Shown: positions 1 to 9,271, counted from the first letter of the stretch. The stretch is 43,387 bases of DNA from Mesorhizobium sp. (GCA_022833215.1 JAIPUZ010000081.1:1-43387); one strand, 5' to 3'. Notes: a model not told the origin generated them from the sequence alone. Numbers and translations: made by a program.

Positions 1-393
<393 letters not shown>

Positions 394-396
394 TCC

Positions 397-591
397 ATGT
401 CGGATCGGGACCTGCGGCTGGAGGACGCGGTCAACGAAACCTGCCCATGGTCGGGCAAGCCGATTTCGGCGGATTCGCTGACCGTCTACAAAGGTCGTAC
501 GGTTGGTTTCTGTAATCCCGGCTGCCGGGACAAGTTCGCAGCGGCGGTCTCTCATTTCGAGGCGTCGCTGCCCGAGGCACCAGAGGCATAG
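397..591 (+). CDS. small cysteine-rich YHS/TRASH-like protein between atpD and atpC
   Basis: A 64-residue ORF starts 4 nt after the atpD stop and ends 6 nt before the atpC ATG, so it is almost certainly co-transcribed with the ATP synthase genes. The pattern CPWSGKPI...YKGRTVGFCNPGCRDKF, with three cysteines and an aromatic-rich core, resembles the YHS/TRASH treble-clef metal-binding fold, in which a conserved N-terminal cysteine and a later CxxxC co-ordinate metal. It has no signal peptide or membrane segment. Function is unknown. Placement inside the atp operon suggests a house-keeping role rather than transfer. The coding call is strong because of spacing and codon use; the fold assignment is from motif only. 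Confidence 0.8.
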   Translation: MSDRDLRLEDAVNETCPWSGKPISADSLTVYKGRTVGFCNPGCRDKFAAAVSHFEASLPEAPEA

Positions 592-596
592 GCATC

Positions 597-1004
597 ATGG
601 CTGAAGCTTTTCAATTCGAACTGGTCTCGCCGGAGCGGCTGCTCGTCTCCGAGAAGATCGAATCGGTCGTCATTCCGGCAACGGAAGGCGAGATGACGGT
701 GATGGCGAACCATGCGCCGGTCATGACCACGATCAAGCCGGGCGTCGTCACCGTTAAGACAGCCTCCGGACAGCAGGAGCGCTATGTGGTGTTCGGCGGT
801 TTCGCCGACATCCTGCCGGCCGGCTGCACGCTGCTTGCCGAGTCGGCCGTTGCCGTGAAGGATCTCGACCGGGACGACATCGCCCGCCGCGTTCAGGACG
901 CCAGGGAAGATGTCACCGACGCCCGGGACGATGCCGCGCGCACGCGGGCGGAGCAATATCTGGCACAGCTCACCACGCTGCAAAGCGCTCTTCAGGCGGC
1001 CTGA
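597..1004 (+). CDS. atpC: F1F0 ATP synthase subunit epsilon
   Basis: The 135-residue product starts MAEAFQFELVSPERLL and contains TEGEMTVMANHAPVMTTIKPG, the typical N-terminal beta-sandwich of epsilon that docks on the rotor. The C-terminal ~45 residues form the alanine-rich helical region (DARDDAARTRAEQYLAQL), which in other bacteria acts as an inhibitory clamp. Length matches the alphaproteobacterial family. It closes the atp operon and is followed within 25 nt by a strong rho-independent terminator. Part of the cytoplasmic F1 central stalk. Confidence 0.97.
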   Translation: MAEAFQFELVSPERLLVSEKIESVVIPATEGEMTVMANHAPVMTTIKPGVVTVKTASGQQERYVVFGGFADILPAGCTLLAESAVAVKDLDRDDIARRVQDAREDVTDARDDAARTRAEQYLAQLTTLQSALQAA

Positions 1005-1027
1005 TCCGCCTCGAAAGATTGTCGAAG

Positions 1028-1051
1028 AAGCCGGGCTTGCCCGGCTTTTTT
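1028..1051 (+). terminator. rho-independent terminator of the atp operon
   Basis: AAGCCGGGC and GCCCGGCTT form a perfect stem around a very short loop, followed directly by a run of six T. It lies 24 nt after the atpC stop, where the operon should end. Confidence 0.9.
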
Positions 1052-1087
1052 GTTGACCTGAAACCGGTCCGGAGAGAACAGAAAGAA

Positions 1088-1111
1088 CCCGCGCCTCGGG
1101 CGAGACGCGGG
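1088..1111. other. strong GC hairpin in the atpC - FAD oxidoreductase gap
   Basis: CCCGCG pairs with CGCGGG at the ends, and CTCG with CGAG inside, separated by one mismatch. On the minus strand the hairpin is followed by GGTTCTTTC, so it could be a weak terminator for the minus-strand gene that ends at 1362. Nothing else coding is seen between 1005 and 1361; the rest of that gap holds the atp terminator and the palindromic repeat at 1250-1290. Confidence 0.45.
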
Positions 1112-1249
1112 CTGTTGCCTGGGTGCTTGCGCACCGCGGTACGGGATACGCGTGCCGCAGGGTTGCGAGAATGGTGGTCAGTTGTGAACATAGGCTTAAT
1201 TGCCAGCCTGCGCCCTGCCGGTAGGGCCATGTAAAATCCGGGGTTCAAA

Positions 1250-1290
1250 GCATGTCATCCGAAAGCGGGAACCGGTTTCGGGCGACATGC
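1250..1290. repeat. rhizobial REP-like palindromic intergenic element
   Basis: A 41-bp imperfect palindrome: outer arms GCATGTC/GACATGC and inner arms CCGAAA/TTTCGG around a GC-rich centre. Elements of this design (GCATG...CCGAAA...TTTCGG...CATGC) are scattered between genes in Mesorhizobium-type genomes. I recognise the pattern from memory. Only one copy was noticed in this window, so its repetitive nature cannot be shown here. Confidence 0.6.
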
Positions 1291-1361
1291 GTAAAAACAA
1301 GAACCTGAAGCGCAAGGAGCGATTCTGAAAGATCGCGACACGCTTCAAGGGCCCGGCCGGC

Positions 1362-2648
1362 TCAGATCCGGTCGCGCAGCGCGTACCAGTTGAGCGCGAG
1401 AAACAGGAGCGGGGCTCGCAGTTTCCGGCCGCCGGGAAAGGCGGGAACCCTCAGCTCCTCGAAAAGTTTCAGCTTTTCGCGATTGCCGGCCACGGTGTCG
1501 GCATAGAGCTTGCCGACGAAGTTGGACAACATCACGCCATGGCCGGAATAGCCGCCGGCCGAGATGACGTTGGGCATCACCTCGCGCACGAAAGGCTGCC
1601 TCGGTATCGTTATCCCGACATAGCCGCCCCAGCCATGGGTGATCTCGACGTCCTTCAGGTCGGGATATATCTCGGCGATCTGCCTGCGAATGTGAATGTG
1701 GATATCGCCGGGGTCGGCAACGGCATAGATCTCGCGTCCGCCGAACAACAGCCGCCCGTCTTTCGATTTGCGGAAGTAGCGCACCACGAAGCGCGAATCG
1801 TCGACCGATTCGCCGCCGGGAATGACCGGGCTGCCGGCCCCCAGCGGAACGGTCGCACCGATGAAGGAGCCGATCGGCATGATGTGCGCCGCGCTCACCG
1901 GCTCCAGCTGGCCGCCATAGGCATTGGTGGCGATCAGGCACTTGTCGGCGGTAACGGTCCCGAAAGGGGTCGTTACCCGCACTTTGCCGCCATTGGAGGC
2001 AATTGCGGTGGCCGGGGTGTTCTCGTAAAGATGCGCGCCGGACGCGGCTGCCACGCGCGCGGTGCCGATAACCAGCCTGAGCGGATGGATGTGGCCTGTG
2101 CCTGTGTCGCGCACGCCGCCGAAGAAGCGCTGTGAGCCGACGCGTTCGGCCGTCTCCTTTGCGTCCATGAAGGAAATATGCGGATAGCCGAAGCGTTCGG
2201 CCATGATCCCGGCATGTGCCTTGTAGCTGTCGACGTAGCGACTTTTATGCGCCACGGAGAGCTGGCCGGGCATGTATTCGATGTCGATGCCATGGGTTCT
2301 GGAAAATTCCAGCAGATGCGCCTTGGCTTCCTCGGCGACGTCGAACAGCGCCTTGGCGCGGGTGAAGCCGTATTCGGCTTCCATCTCCTCCGGCCATGCG
2401 CGCTGGCCGGTGTTGAGCTGGCCGCCATTGCGACCGGAAGCGCCGTCTCCGAAGCGATGCGATTCCATGAGCACCACATCCGCGCCGGCTTCGGCCAGAT
2501 GCACAGCGGCGGAAAGCCCCGTGAAGCCGCCGCCGACAATCACGACATCGCAGGAACGGTCTCCGTCGAGTTGCGGATAGCCCGGACGCTCGCCGGCGGT
2601 GTCTTCATACCAGGAGCGGCCGGGGGAAATGGGTGACTGATAGGGCAT
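1362..2648 (-). CDS. FAD-dependent oxidoreductase, gamma-glutamylputrescine oxidase-like
   Basis: The 428-residue product begins MPYQSPISPGRSWYEDT and carries the Rossmann FAD motif VVIVGGGFTGLSAAVHLAEAG near residue 30, followed by the GASGRNGGQLNTGQ segment seen in DAO-family amine oxidases such as PuuB and OrdL. The C-terminal GYSGHGVMLSNFVGK is the second FAD-contacting motif. The likely reaction is oxidative deamination of a gamma-glutamylated amine with H2O2 release. A longer in-frame opening exists upstream; I chose the ATG at 2648 because family members begin with this PYQSPISPG-type sequence, though an ATG at 2696 is possible. It lies about 75 nt downstream of the glutamine synthetase-like gene on the same strand and probably uses that enzyme's product. 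The substrate (putrescine or another amine) is inference. Confidence 0.85.
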   Translation of the reverse strand: MPYQSPISPGRSWYEDTAGERPGYPQLDGDRSCDVVIVGGGFTGLSAAVHLAEAGADVVLMESHRFGDGASGRNGGQLNTGQRAWPEEMEAEYGFTRAKALFDVAEEAKAHLLEFSRTHGIDIEYMPGQLSVAHKSRYVDSYKAHAGIMAERFGYPHISFMDAKETAERVGSQRFFGGVRDTGTGHIHPLRLVIGTARVAAASGAHLYENTPATAIASNGGKVRVTTPFGTVTADKCLIATNAYGGQLEPVSAAHIMPIGSFIGATVPLGAGSPVIPGGESVDDSRFVVRYFRKSKDGRLLFGGREIYAVADPGDIHIHIRRQIAEIYPDLKDVEITHGWGGYVGITIPRQPFVREVMPNVISAGGYSGHGVMLSNFVGKLYADTVAGNREKLKLFEELRVPAFPGGRKLRAPLLFLALNWYALRDRI

Positions 2649-2722
2649 GGCTTGCTTCGGGTGGGTATGGGGGACGTCGCGAGACGGGGCCGGCATCGTC
2701 CGGCCCCGTCCTGCTCTGCGTC

Positions 2723-4144
2723 TCAAACATTCAACAGCAGATACTCCCGCTCCCAGGGGCTGATGACCTCCATGAAGGTCTCGAATTCGGCCCGCTTGAT
2801 CGCGGCATAGGTGGTGGCGAAGGTCTTGCCCAGAATGGCGGCCAGCTCCTCGTCCTGCTCGAACAGATCGACGGCTTCCAGCAACCCGCGCGGCAGGTCG
2901 ATCTCGTCCTCGTTGGCGGTATTGACCACCGGCGGCTCTGCCTGCAGCCGGCTGCTCAGCCCGATCAGGCCGCAGGCGAGCGACGCGGCAAGCGCCAGAT
3001 AGGGATTGGCGTCGGAGGAGGGAATCCTGTTCTCGACACGCCGCGCCGCGGGATCCGAGCGCGGCACGCGGAAAGCGGTGGTGCGATTGTCGTAGCCCCA
3101 CTTGTTGTTGACCGGAGCGGAAGCCGCCTGCGTGAGGCGGCGATAGGAGTTCACGTAAGGCGCGAGCATCACCAGTGCGTTCGGTACATGCTGCTGCATG
3201 CCGCCGATGAAATGGAAGAAGGCTTCGGTCTCGGAGCCGTCCTCTCCGGTGAAGATATTGCGGCCGGTCTTTTTCTCGATGATCGACTGATGGATATGCA
3301 TGGCCGAGCCAGGTTGACCCTGAATGGGCTTGGCCATGAAGGTTGCGTAGATGTTGTGTTTCAGCGCGGCTTCACGAATGGTGCGCTTGAACATGAACAC
3401 CTGATCCGCCAGTTCGACCGGGTCGCCGTGGCGCAGGTTGATTTCGAGCTGTCCGGCGCCTTCCTCGTGAATCAGCGTATCGATCTCGAGACCCTGGCTC
3501 TCCGAAAAATGATAGATATCATCGATCAGTTCGTCGAACTCGTTGACGCCCGCAATCGAATATCCGGCTCCGCCGCCGATGGCACGGCCGGAGCGGCCGA
3601 CCGGCGGAGTGAGCGGATAGTCGGGGTCGGGGTTCTTGTGAACGAGGTAGAACTCGATCTCCGGCGCGACCACGGGTCTCAGGCCAATCCTGTCGTAGGC
3701 GGCGACGACGTTCTTGAGCACGTTGCGTGGCGTGAACTCGACCGTGCGCCCGTCCTGATGAACGAGGTCGCAGATCACCGCCGCCGTCGGATCGTCCTCC
3801 CACGGCACCACGGTCAGGGTCGAGAGATCGGGCACCAGCTTCAGGTCGCCGTCGTCCTCGGGATAGACGAACCCGTTGCCGTCTTCAGGATAGCCGCCGG
3901 ATATGGTGGCCATGAAAACGGCCGAAGGCAGCGCCAGCGACGTATTGGAAGTGAACTTGCTGGACGGCATCATCTTGCCGCGTGCGACGCCGGCCTGATC
4001 CGGCGTGATGCATTCTATGTCTTCGATGCCGCGCCACTCGAGCCAGGCGCTGGCTTCCTTCCAGTTTTTCACCCCGCGCAGATTTTTTACGAAAGCAAGG
4101 GGGCGGGCGCGTTTCGAGCGAACTTCCTTCTTGACGGGAGGCAT
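2723..4144 (-). CDS. glutamine synthetase family protein, gamma-glutamylpolyamine synthetase-like (PuuA-like)
   Basis: A 473-residue GlnA-superfamily enzyme. The active-site motifs are visible in order: APEIEFYLV (metal-binding glutamates), EEGAGQLEINL, PIQGQPGSAMHIHQS (catalytic-site histidine) and NNKWGYDNRTTAFRVPRSDP (arginine cluster and substrate pocket). Length matches E. coli PuuA (~472) and not the 469-residue GlnA type with its adenylylation tyrosine motif. The expected reaction is ATP-dependent ligation of glutamate to an amine such as putrescine. An ATG at 4142-4144 is preferred over the TTG directly before it. The partner oxidase lies downstream on the same strand, so the pair probably forms a polyamine or amine catabolic operon. 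The exact amine is not readable from sequence. Confidence 0.85.
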   Translation of the reverse strand: MPPVKKEVRSKRARPLAFVKNLRGVKNWKEASAWLEWRGIEDIECITPDQAGVARGKMMPSSKFTSNTSLALPSAVFMATISGGYPEDGNGFVYPEDDGDLKLVPDLSTLTVVPWEDDPTAAVICDLVHQDGRTVEFTPRNVLKNVVAAYDRIGLRPVVAPEIEFYLVHKNPDPDYPLTPPVGRSGRAIGGGAGYSIAGVNEFDELIDDIYHFSESQGLEIDTLIHEEGAGQLEINLRHGDPVELADQVFMFKRTIREAALKHNIYATFMAKPIQGQPGSAMHIHQSIIEKKTGRNIFTGEDGSETEAFFHFIGGMQQHVPNALVMLAPYVNSYRRLTQAASAPVNNKWGYDNRTTAFRVPRSDPAARRVENRIPSSDANPYLALAASLACGLIGLSSRLQAEPPVVNTANEDEIDLPRGLLEAVDLFEQDEELAAILGKTFATTYAAIKRAEFETFMEVISPWEREYLLLNV

Positions 4145-4446
4145 CAATCACCAAATTGAACAATATCGCGCAAGTATGCCGTTTCGCGGCGCAGAAGGAA
4201 AGGGGGGCGGTCCTGCCGCGCGCCATGGTCTGCACATTACAGCCGCTTTGCGACACCAATGTCGCGAACCGGGAGCCGTCTGGCGGGTCCCCAGCCTAAA
4301 TTCGCTTGTAGCAGGTGGCTGCCTGCCTAATTATCGGGATATTTCCCGGTGCGGCGTGTTCCGCAGCATGTCGACAGATGCAGGTTTGCCGTGCCGTCCG
4401 ATTTTTTCCCTGGCCTGCCGTTTAGAAACTTTCCGTCGAGGCCGGC
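4145..4446. other. divergent intergenic region (glnA-like / hydantoinase genes)
   Basis: About 300 bp between two divergently transcribed genes. It should hold promoters for both. AT-rich stretches lie near 4148-4170, close to the minus-strand start, and GAGG precedes the plus-strand ATG at 4447. No ORF with convincing codon use, no RNA gene and no clear operator were found. Confidence 0.5.
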
Positions 4447-6459
4447 ATGACCGCTTCCCCCGCAGATGCGCTGTGTCTGGGTATCGATACCGGCGGCACC
4501 TATACCGATGCCGTGCTGTGGTCGGAGGCGACGGGTATTGTGGCCAAGGCGAAATCGCTTACCACACGCCACGATCTTGCCGAAGGCATTGCCGGTGCGG
4601 CCGATGCGGTGCTGGCCGGGGCGGGGGCTGGTCATGGCGCGGTCAGGCTGGTGTCGATGTCGACCACGCTTGCCACAAACGCATTGGTGGAGGGGCAGGG
4701 TGGACGCGTGGCGCTGGTGATGGTCGGCTTCGGTCCGGAGGATCTCGGCCGTGACGGACTTTCCGGAGCGCTCGGCACCGATCCGGTGATCTTCTGTCCC
4801 GGCGGCCATGATGTTCATGGCAATGCCGCCGAGCTGTCGCTGGAGGTGCTGGAAGCGGCACTGCCTGAACTGGATAAGTCGGTGACGGGTGTGGCGGTGG
4901 CGGCCTATTTCGCGGTGCGCAATCCCGCCCATGAGATTGCCGTGCGCGATCTCGTGCGCGCACGCACCCGGCTGCCGGTCACCTGCTCGCACGAACTGAC
5001 ATCGAAACTTGGCGGACCGCGCCGCGCGCTGACCACGCTGCTCAATGCGCGCCTCATATCCATGATCGACCGGCTGATCGGAGCCACCGAAGGTTTCCTT
5101 CGCCATCGCGGCATCGAAGCGCCGCTGATGGTGGTGCGCGGCGACGGCGCGCTGGTGACGGCGGCTTTCGCCCGCACGCGCCCCATTGAAACCATTCTGT
5201 CCGGCCCTGCCGCCAGCCTCGTGGGCGCCCGCCACCTGACCGGGCTCGACGATGCCGTCGTTTCCGACATCGGAGGCACCACCACGGATATTGCGGTTCT
5301 CGATCGTGGCCGGCTCAGGCTCGACCCGGAAGGTGCGACGGTTGGAGGCATGCGCACCATGGTCGAGGCTGTCGCCATGCGTACTTTCGGCCTTGGCGGC
5401 GATTCGGAGGTGGCGCTGCACGACCATTCTCTTTCGACGCGGATCGAGCTCGGCCCGCGCAGGCTGGTGCCGTTGTCGCTGGCGGCCATGCATCATGCAG
5501 AAACAATCGAAAAGGCGCTTTCGCGGCAATTGCTCAGCCCCACCGCCAGCCGTCTGGATGGACGTTTCGCCATGCGCACGGGTATGCCTGAAGGCGTGGC
5601 TTCGGGGCTGTCGGTGACCGAGACGCGGCTTTACATGCAAATCGGGGACGTGCCGGAAGCGCTCGACCGTCTGCTGGTCTCGACGTCGCAGATCGCCACG
5701 CTCAACCGGCTGGTGGCGCGGGGACTGGTCCATATCGCAGGCTTCACGCCGTCGGACGCGGCCCATGTGCTTGGCCGGCAGGGCAACTGGAACCCGGCTG
5801 CGGCACGGCTGGGCGCGCAACTGATGGCACGTCGGCGCAACGCCATGGGCCAGCCGGCGGCGGAAACCGCCGAAGCCTTCAGCGAGCTGGTTCTGGCCGC
5901 CGTTACCCGCAGGTCCGCGGAGATGATGTTCGAGACGGTCTTCGCGGCCGACGGGCTGGAAGAGGACGCACCGGTCTCGCACGCTCTGGTTCAGCGGGCG
6001 CTGGACCGCAATGGCGGGATGGCGCGTTTCTCGATCTCGCTGGATCGTCCGGTGATCGGCCTTGGCGCCTCGGCCCATCTCCACTACGCCAGCCTGCCGC
6101 CGCTGATCGGCAACGCGTGCAAGATTGCACCCGATGCCGATGTCGCCAATGCGCTGGGCGCGGTGGTAGGACAGGTGCGCGTCTCGGCCGAGGCGCGCGT
6201 CAGCCAGCCGGAGCCCGGCGTTTATCGCATCAATGCCGGCGAATGGCTGGAAGATTTCGGGACGGAGGACGAGGCGATGGCGGCAGCCGAACAGGCGGCC
6301 CGCGCCATGGCGGGCGAACTGGCCGGACGGGCCGGCACGGACCATGCCCGCATCGAGGTGAGCCGCGACATCAGGGATGCGGTGATCGAGGGCGAGCGCA
6401 GCCTGGTCGAAGCCTTCATCGTGGCTACCGCCGCCGGGCGTCCGCGGATGGCAAGCTGA
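4447..6459 (+). CDS. hydantoinase/oxoprolinase family protein (HyuA-like)
   Basis: The 670-residue protein has the ASKHA-type nucleotide-binding motif GIDTGGTYTDAVL at residues 12-24 and a second phosphate-binding region SDIGGTTTDIAVLDRG around residue 280, as in ATP-dependent hydantoinases, 5-oxoprolinase and acetone carboxylase beta-like subunits. LSGPAASLVGARHL just before the second motif is also typical. Such proteins usually pair with a HyuB subunit; none is adjacent here. A short GAGG precedes the ATG. It is divergent from the glutamine synthetase-like gene and convergent with yacG. ATP-dependent ring-opening of a lactam or hydantoin is the family role; the substrate is unknown. Confidence 0.85.
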   Translation: MTASPADALCLGIDTGGTYTDAVLWSEATGIVAKAKSLTTRHDLAEGIAGAADAVLAGAGAGHGAVRLVSMSTTLATNALVEGQGGRVALVMVGFGPEDLGRDGLSGALGTDPVIFCPGGHDVHGNAAELSLEVLEAALPELDKSVTGVAVAAYFAVRNPAHEIAVRDLVRARTRLPVTCSHELTSKLGGPRRALTTLLNARLISMIDRLIGATEGFLRHRGIEAPLMVVRGDGALVTAAFARTRPIETILSGPAASLVGARHLTGLDDAVVSDIGGTTTDIAVLDRGRLRLDPEGATVGGMRTMVEAVAMRTFGLGGDSEVALHDHSLSTRIELGPRRLVPLSLAAMHHAETIEKALSRQLLSPTASRLDGRFAMRTGMPEGVASGLSVTETRLYMQIGDVPEALDRLLVSTSQIATLNRLVARGLVHIAGFTPSDAAHVLGRQGNWNPAAARLGAQLMARRRNAMGQPAAETAEAFSELVLAAVTRRSAEMMFETVFAADGLEEDAPVSHALVQRALDRNGGMARFSISLDRPVIGLGASAHLHYASLPPLIGNACKIAPDADVANALGAVVGQVRVSAEARVSQPEPGVYRINAGEWLEDFGTEDEAMAAAEQAARAMAGELAGRAGTDHARIEVSRDIRDAVIEGERSLVEAFIVATAAGRPRMAS

Positions 6460-6462
6460 CAA

Positions 6463-6678
6463 TCAGTCCGGGATCGGGATGTCCGGCAGGTCCGGGGCAT
6501 CCTCCTCGTCATCGCGTACCGGGATGACATAGGCACCCTTCAGCCAGCGATTGAGGTCGATGTCCTTGCAGCGCTTGGAGCAGAAGGGATAGGTGTCGCG
6601 TGCCGAGGGCCTGCCGCATTCGGGGCAGGGACGCCTGGGCCGCAGGGGCGTTACCTGCGCCTTGCCTTCGCCGGTCAT
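6463..6678 (-). CDS. yacG: DNA gyrase inhibitor YacG / zinc-binding protein
   Basis: A 71-residue protein with the YacG zinc site [20 protein letters not shown] (CxxC then CxxxC) followed by [13 protein letters not shown], the conserved helix of the family; the C-terminal tail is acidic. YacG binds zinc and in E. coli inhibits GyrB. The start ATG at 6678 overlaps the maf stop (ATGA), so the two are translationally coupled. The longer upstream opening in this frame is out-of-frame maf sequence and was excluded. Confidence 0.93.
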   Translation of the reverse strand: MTGEGKAQVTPLRPRRPCPECGRPSARDTYPFCSKRCKDIDLNRWLKGAYVIPVRDDEEDAPDLPDIPIPD

Positions 6679-7310
6679 GACAGGCCCGTTGCCGGCCATC
6701 CGGCGCGGGTGTCGAAGCCTTCGCCGGAAAGCAGCGCCACCGTTTCGTAAAGCGGCAGCCCGACGACGCTGGTGTAGGAGCCGACCAGCTTGACCACGAA
6801 GGACCCGGCCAGGCCCTGCACGGCATATGCGCCGGCCTTGCCGCGCCATTCGCCGGAGGCGACGTAGCGGTCGATGTCCTCGCGCGACAGGCGGCGGAAG
6901 CGCAGGCGCGTCTCGACCAGACGCTGGCGCAGCTTGCCGGACGGCGTGGCGAGGCAGACACCGGAATAGACCCGGTGCGAGCGGCCCGACAGCAATTGCA
7001 GGCAGTAGACGGCGTCGTCGATGGTTTCGGCCTTGGGCAGGATGCGGCGGCCGACGGCCACCACCGTGTCGGCGGCGAGCACGAAGGCAGGCTGCGCATC
7101 CGGTTCCGATTTCAGGGACGCCAGCGCCTTTTCAGCCTTTTCTTTCGACAAACGCCTGGCGAGGGAGCGGGGGTGCTCAGCGCGCTGCGGCGTCTCGTCG
7201 ATGTCGGTCGGCAGGATTCGGCCGGGCTCGATGCCCGCCTGTTGCAGGAGCTGAATCCTGCGCGGCGAAGCCGAGGCAAGCACCAGCGTCTGCGGTTTGC
7301 TTCCAGCCAT
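6675..7310 (-). CDS. maf: Maf-like nucleoside triphosphate pyrophosphatase
   Basis: A 211-residue Maf/YhdE/YceF family enzyme. The N-terminal signature [10 protein letters not shown] (residues 9-18), then AADTVV and the [21 protein letters not shown] stretch, are diagnostic. Family members hydrolyse dTTP, UTP or modified pyrimidine nucleotides to monophosphates and influence septum formation. It sits between infA (21 nt upstream on the same strand) and yacG (4-bp overlap), the usual rhizobial order. Confidence 0.94.
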   Translation of the reverse strand: MAGSKPQTLVLASASPRRIQLLQQAGIEPGRILPTDIDETPQRAEHPRSLARRLSKEKAEKALASLKSEPDAQPAFVLAADTVVAVGRRILPKAETIDDAVYCLQLLSGRSHRVYSGVCLATPSGKLRQRLVETRLRFRRLSREDIDRYVASGEWRGKAGAYAVQGLAGSFVVKLVGSYTSVVGLPLYETVALLSGEGFDTRAGWPATGLS

Positions 7311-7331
7311 GCCCGCCTGCCCGAACGACGC

Positions 7332-7550
7332 TTACTTGAAACGGTAGGTGATGCGGCCCTTGGTCAGGTCGTAGGGGGTCATCTCGACCAGGACCTTGTC
7401 GCCGGTCAGCACGCGGATGCGGTTCTTGCGCATGCGGCCGGCCGTGTGGGCAATGATTTCGTGATCGTTTTCGAGCTTCACCCGGAACATGGCGTTCGGC
7501 AGCAATTCCGTCACCACGCCCGGAAACTCGAGGACTTCTTCCTTCGGCAT
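7332..7550 (-). CDS. infA: translation initiation factor IF-1
   Basis: A 72-residue S1-like OB-fold protein, [19 protein letters not shown]..., ending in [16 protein letters not shown], almost identical to the IF-1 consensus. It binds the A site of the 30S subunit during initiation. AAGG lies 7-10 nt before the ATG. The in-frame extension upstream of this ATG has no family similarity and was discarded. First gene of the infA-maf-yacG group. Confidence 0.97.
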   Translation of the reverse strand: MPKEEVLEFPGVVTELLPNAMFRVKLENDHEIIAHTAGRMRKNRIRVLTGDKVLVEMTPYDLTKGRITYRFK

Positions 7551-7975
7551 ACGATACCTTTTCTCGGGTGATGATCCGGGGCAACCCCCGGAATTTGCGC
7601 GGAACCTATATGATAAAGCCGGCTTTGTGAACACGCTAATCCACACAGGCCGCAAATGCGGGATCATACCGCGATCGCCGCCCTGAAAGCGTCATCCGTT
7701 CGCCTGCCGCGTTCCTTTGGACATGTGCCCAGGGGCATTTCAACGTACTCTGGCAGGGCGCGCGAAAACGATCAACAACTTCCAGCGGAATTCTTGCTGT
7801 CACCACTTGAACGGGCAAGCCAACGGGCCGATTGTGCGCCGATCTGGCGAGGGTTGCCAGAGTCGTCGTGACCGCAACCGACGGATGGGCAGGAGGGGTC
7901 CGGCCCGCAAAGGTTTCGGTTCGACAGCAAACTCAAACGTCGCCTTCATTCCCATCAGGAGAGGGAGGAGCATAA
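7551..7975. other. divergent intergenic region infA / NCS2 permease
   Basis: 425 bp between divergent genes. The half near 7600 should carry the infA promoter (AT-rich around 7607-7620). The permease leader is long, ~290 bp. I looked for a purine or xanthine riboswitch because such permeases are sometimes controlled that way, and could not build a convincing structure by eye. GGAGAGGGAGGAG at 7958-7970 is the ribosome binding site for the GTG start at 7976. No ORF with convincing codon use is present. Confidence 0.45.
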
Positions 7976-9271
7976 GTGCTCGAATCATTTTTCAAGATCA
8001 AGGAAGAGGGGTCGTCGGTCCGTACGGAAGTGATCGCCGGCGTCACCACCTTCCTGACGATGTCCTATATCATCTTCGTCAATCCGGAGATTCTGTCGAC
8101 CACCGGCATGGACCGCAATGCCGTGTTCGTCGCGACCTGTCTGGCGGCCGCGCTGGGCTCCGCCATCATGGCCCTGCTGCCGCGCTGGCCGATCGGCATG
8201 GCGCCCGGCATGGGCCTCAACGCCTTCTTCGCCTTTACCGTCGTCGGCGCCATGGGGTTCACCTGGCAGCAGGCGCTGGGCGCGGTCTTCATTTCCGGCA
8301 TCATCTTCCTGATCCTGACGCTGACCGGGGTGCGGGCCTGGCTCATCTCGGGTATCCCGAGGTCGATGCGCAGCGCCATTGCCGCCGGTATCGGCCTGTT
8401 CCTGGCCATCATCGCGCTTACCAGTTCCAAGATCGTGGTCGCCAATCCCGCCACGCTGGTCGGTCTCGGCGATCTGACGCAGACCGGTCCGCTGCTGGCG
8501 ATCGCAGGTTTCTTCATCATCGCGGCGCTCGACGCGCTTAAAATTCGCGGCGCGATCCTGATCGGCATCCTGATCATCACCGTGCTGTCGATGATCCTCG
8601 GTGTCAGCCAGTTCGGCGGGATCGTGTCGATGCCGCCTTCCGTTGCGCCGACATTCCTGCAACTCGACGTCGTGGGTGCGCTTCATGCGGGCCTGTTCCA
8701 CGTCATCCTCGTTCTGGTTCTGGTGGAAGTGTTCGACGCCACCGGCACGCTGATCGGCGTGGCCAAGCGCGCCGGGCTCATGCCGGAGGGCAAGCCGAAC
8801 CGCCTCGGCAAGGCGCTGCTGGCTGACAGCACGGCCATCGTCGCCGGTTCGGTCCTCGGCACCTCCAGCACCACCGCCTATGTCGAAAGCGCTTCCGGCG
8901 TGCAGGCCGGCGGCCGCACGGGCCTCACGGCGCTGGTGGTCGCGGTGCTCTTCCTCGCAGCCCTGTTCTTCGCGCCGCTTGCAGGCTCCGTGCCTGTCTA
9001 TGCGACGGCTCCGGCGCTGCTCTATGTCGCGTGCCTGATGATGCGCGAACTGCTGGACGTGGAATGGGACGAGATCACCGAGGCAGCGCCCGCCGCGCTG
9101 ACCGCGCTGATGATGCCGTTCACCTATTCGATCGCCAACGGTCTTGCCTTCGGCTTCATCTCCTACGCAGTGCTGAAGACGCTGACCGGTCGTTTCAGGG
9201 AGGTCCACCCGGCCACCTGGCTGGTTGCGATCCTGTTCGTCATCCGCTTCGTGATGGTGGGTGGCGAATAG
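7976..9271 (+). CDS. NCS2 family purine/nucleobase permease (AzgA/GhxP type)
   Basis: A 431-residue membrane protein with ~12-14 hydrophobic segments. It begins MLESFFKIKEEGSSVRTEVIAGVTTFLTM; the family signatures PGMGLNAFF (residues ~79-87), VEVFDATGTLIG and GTSSTTAYVESASG (around residue 305) mark the AzgA-like branch of NCS2 that imports adenine, guanine or hypoxanthine by proton symport. It starts at GTG 7976, chosen for the strong AGGGAGGAG 5 nt upstream. The stop is followed by a long hairpin and a bidirectional terminator. The precise base transported cannot be read from sequence. Confidence 0.9.
   Translation: MLESFFKIKEEGSSVRTEVIAGVTTFLTMSYIIFVNPEILSTTGMDRNAVFVATCLAAALGSAIMALLPRWPIGMAPGMGLNAFFAFTVVGAMGFTWQQALGAVFISGIIFLILTLTGVRAWLISGIPRSMRSAIAAGIGLFLAIIALTSSKIVVANPATLVGLGDLTQTGPLLAIAGFFIIAALDALKIRGAILIGILIITVLSMILGVSQFGGIVSMPPSVAPTFLQLDVVGALHAGLFHVILVLVLVEVFDATGTLIGVAKRAGLMPEGKPNRLGKALLADSTAIVAGSVLGTSSTTAYVESASGVQAGGRTGLTALVVAVLFLAALFFAPLAGSVPVYATAPALLYVACLMMRELLDVEWDEITEAAPAALTALMMPFTYSIANGLAFGFISYAVLKTLTGRFREVHPATWLVAILFVIRFVMVGGE

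Noticed and set aside
1028-1111. A small RNA gene in the atpC downstream gap
   Set aside because: The two hairpins are explained as terminators; no promoter-like sequence or conserved RNA fold could be supported by eye.
4327-6462. Long minus-strand open frame (711 codons) opposite the hydantoinase gene
   Set aside because: Its translation is rich in His/Arg/Gln with no family motif, while the plus-strand frame has clear ASKHA motifs; it is an antisense shadow of GC-rich codons.
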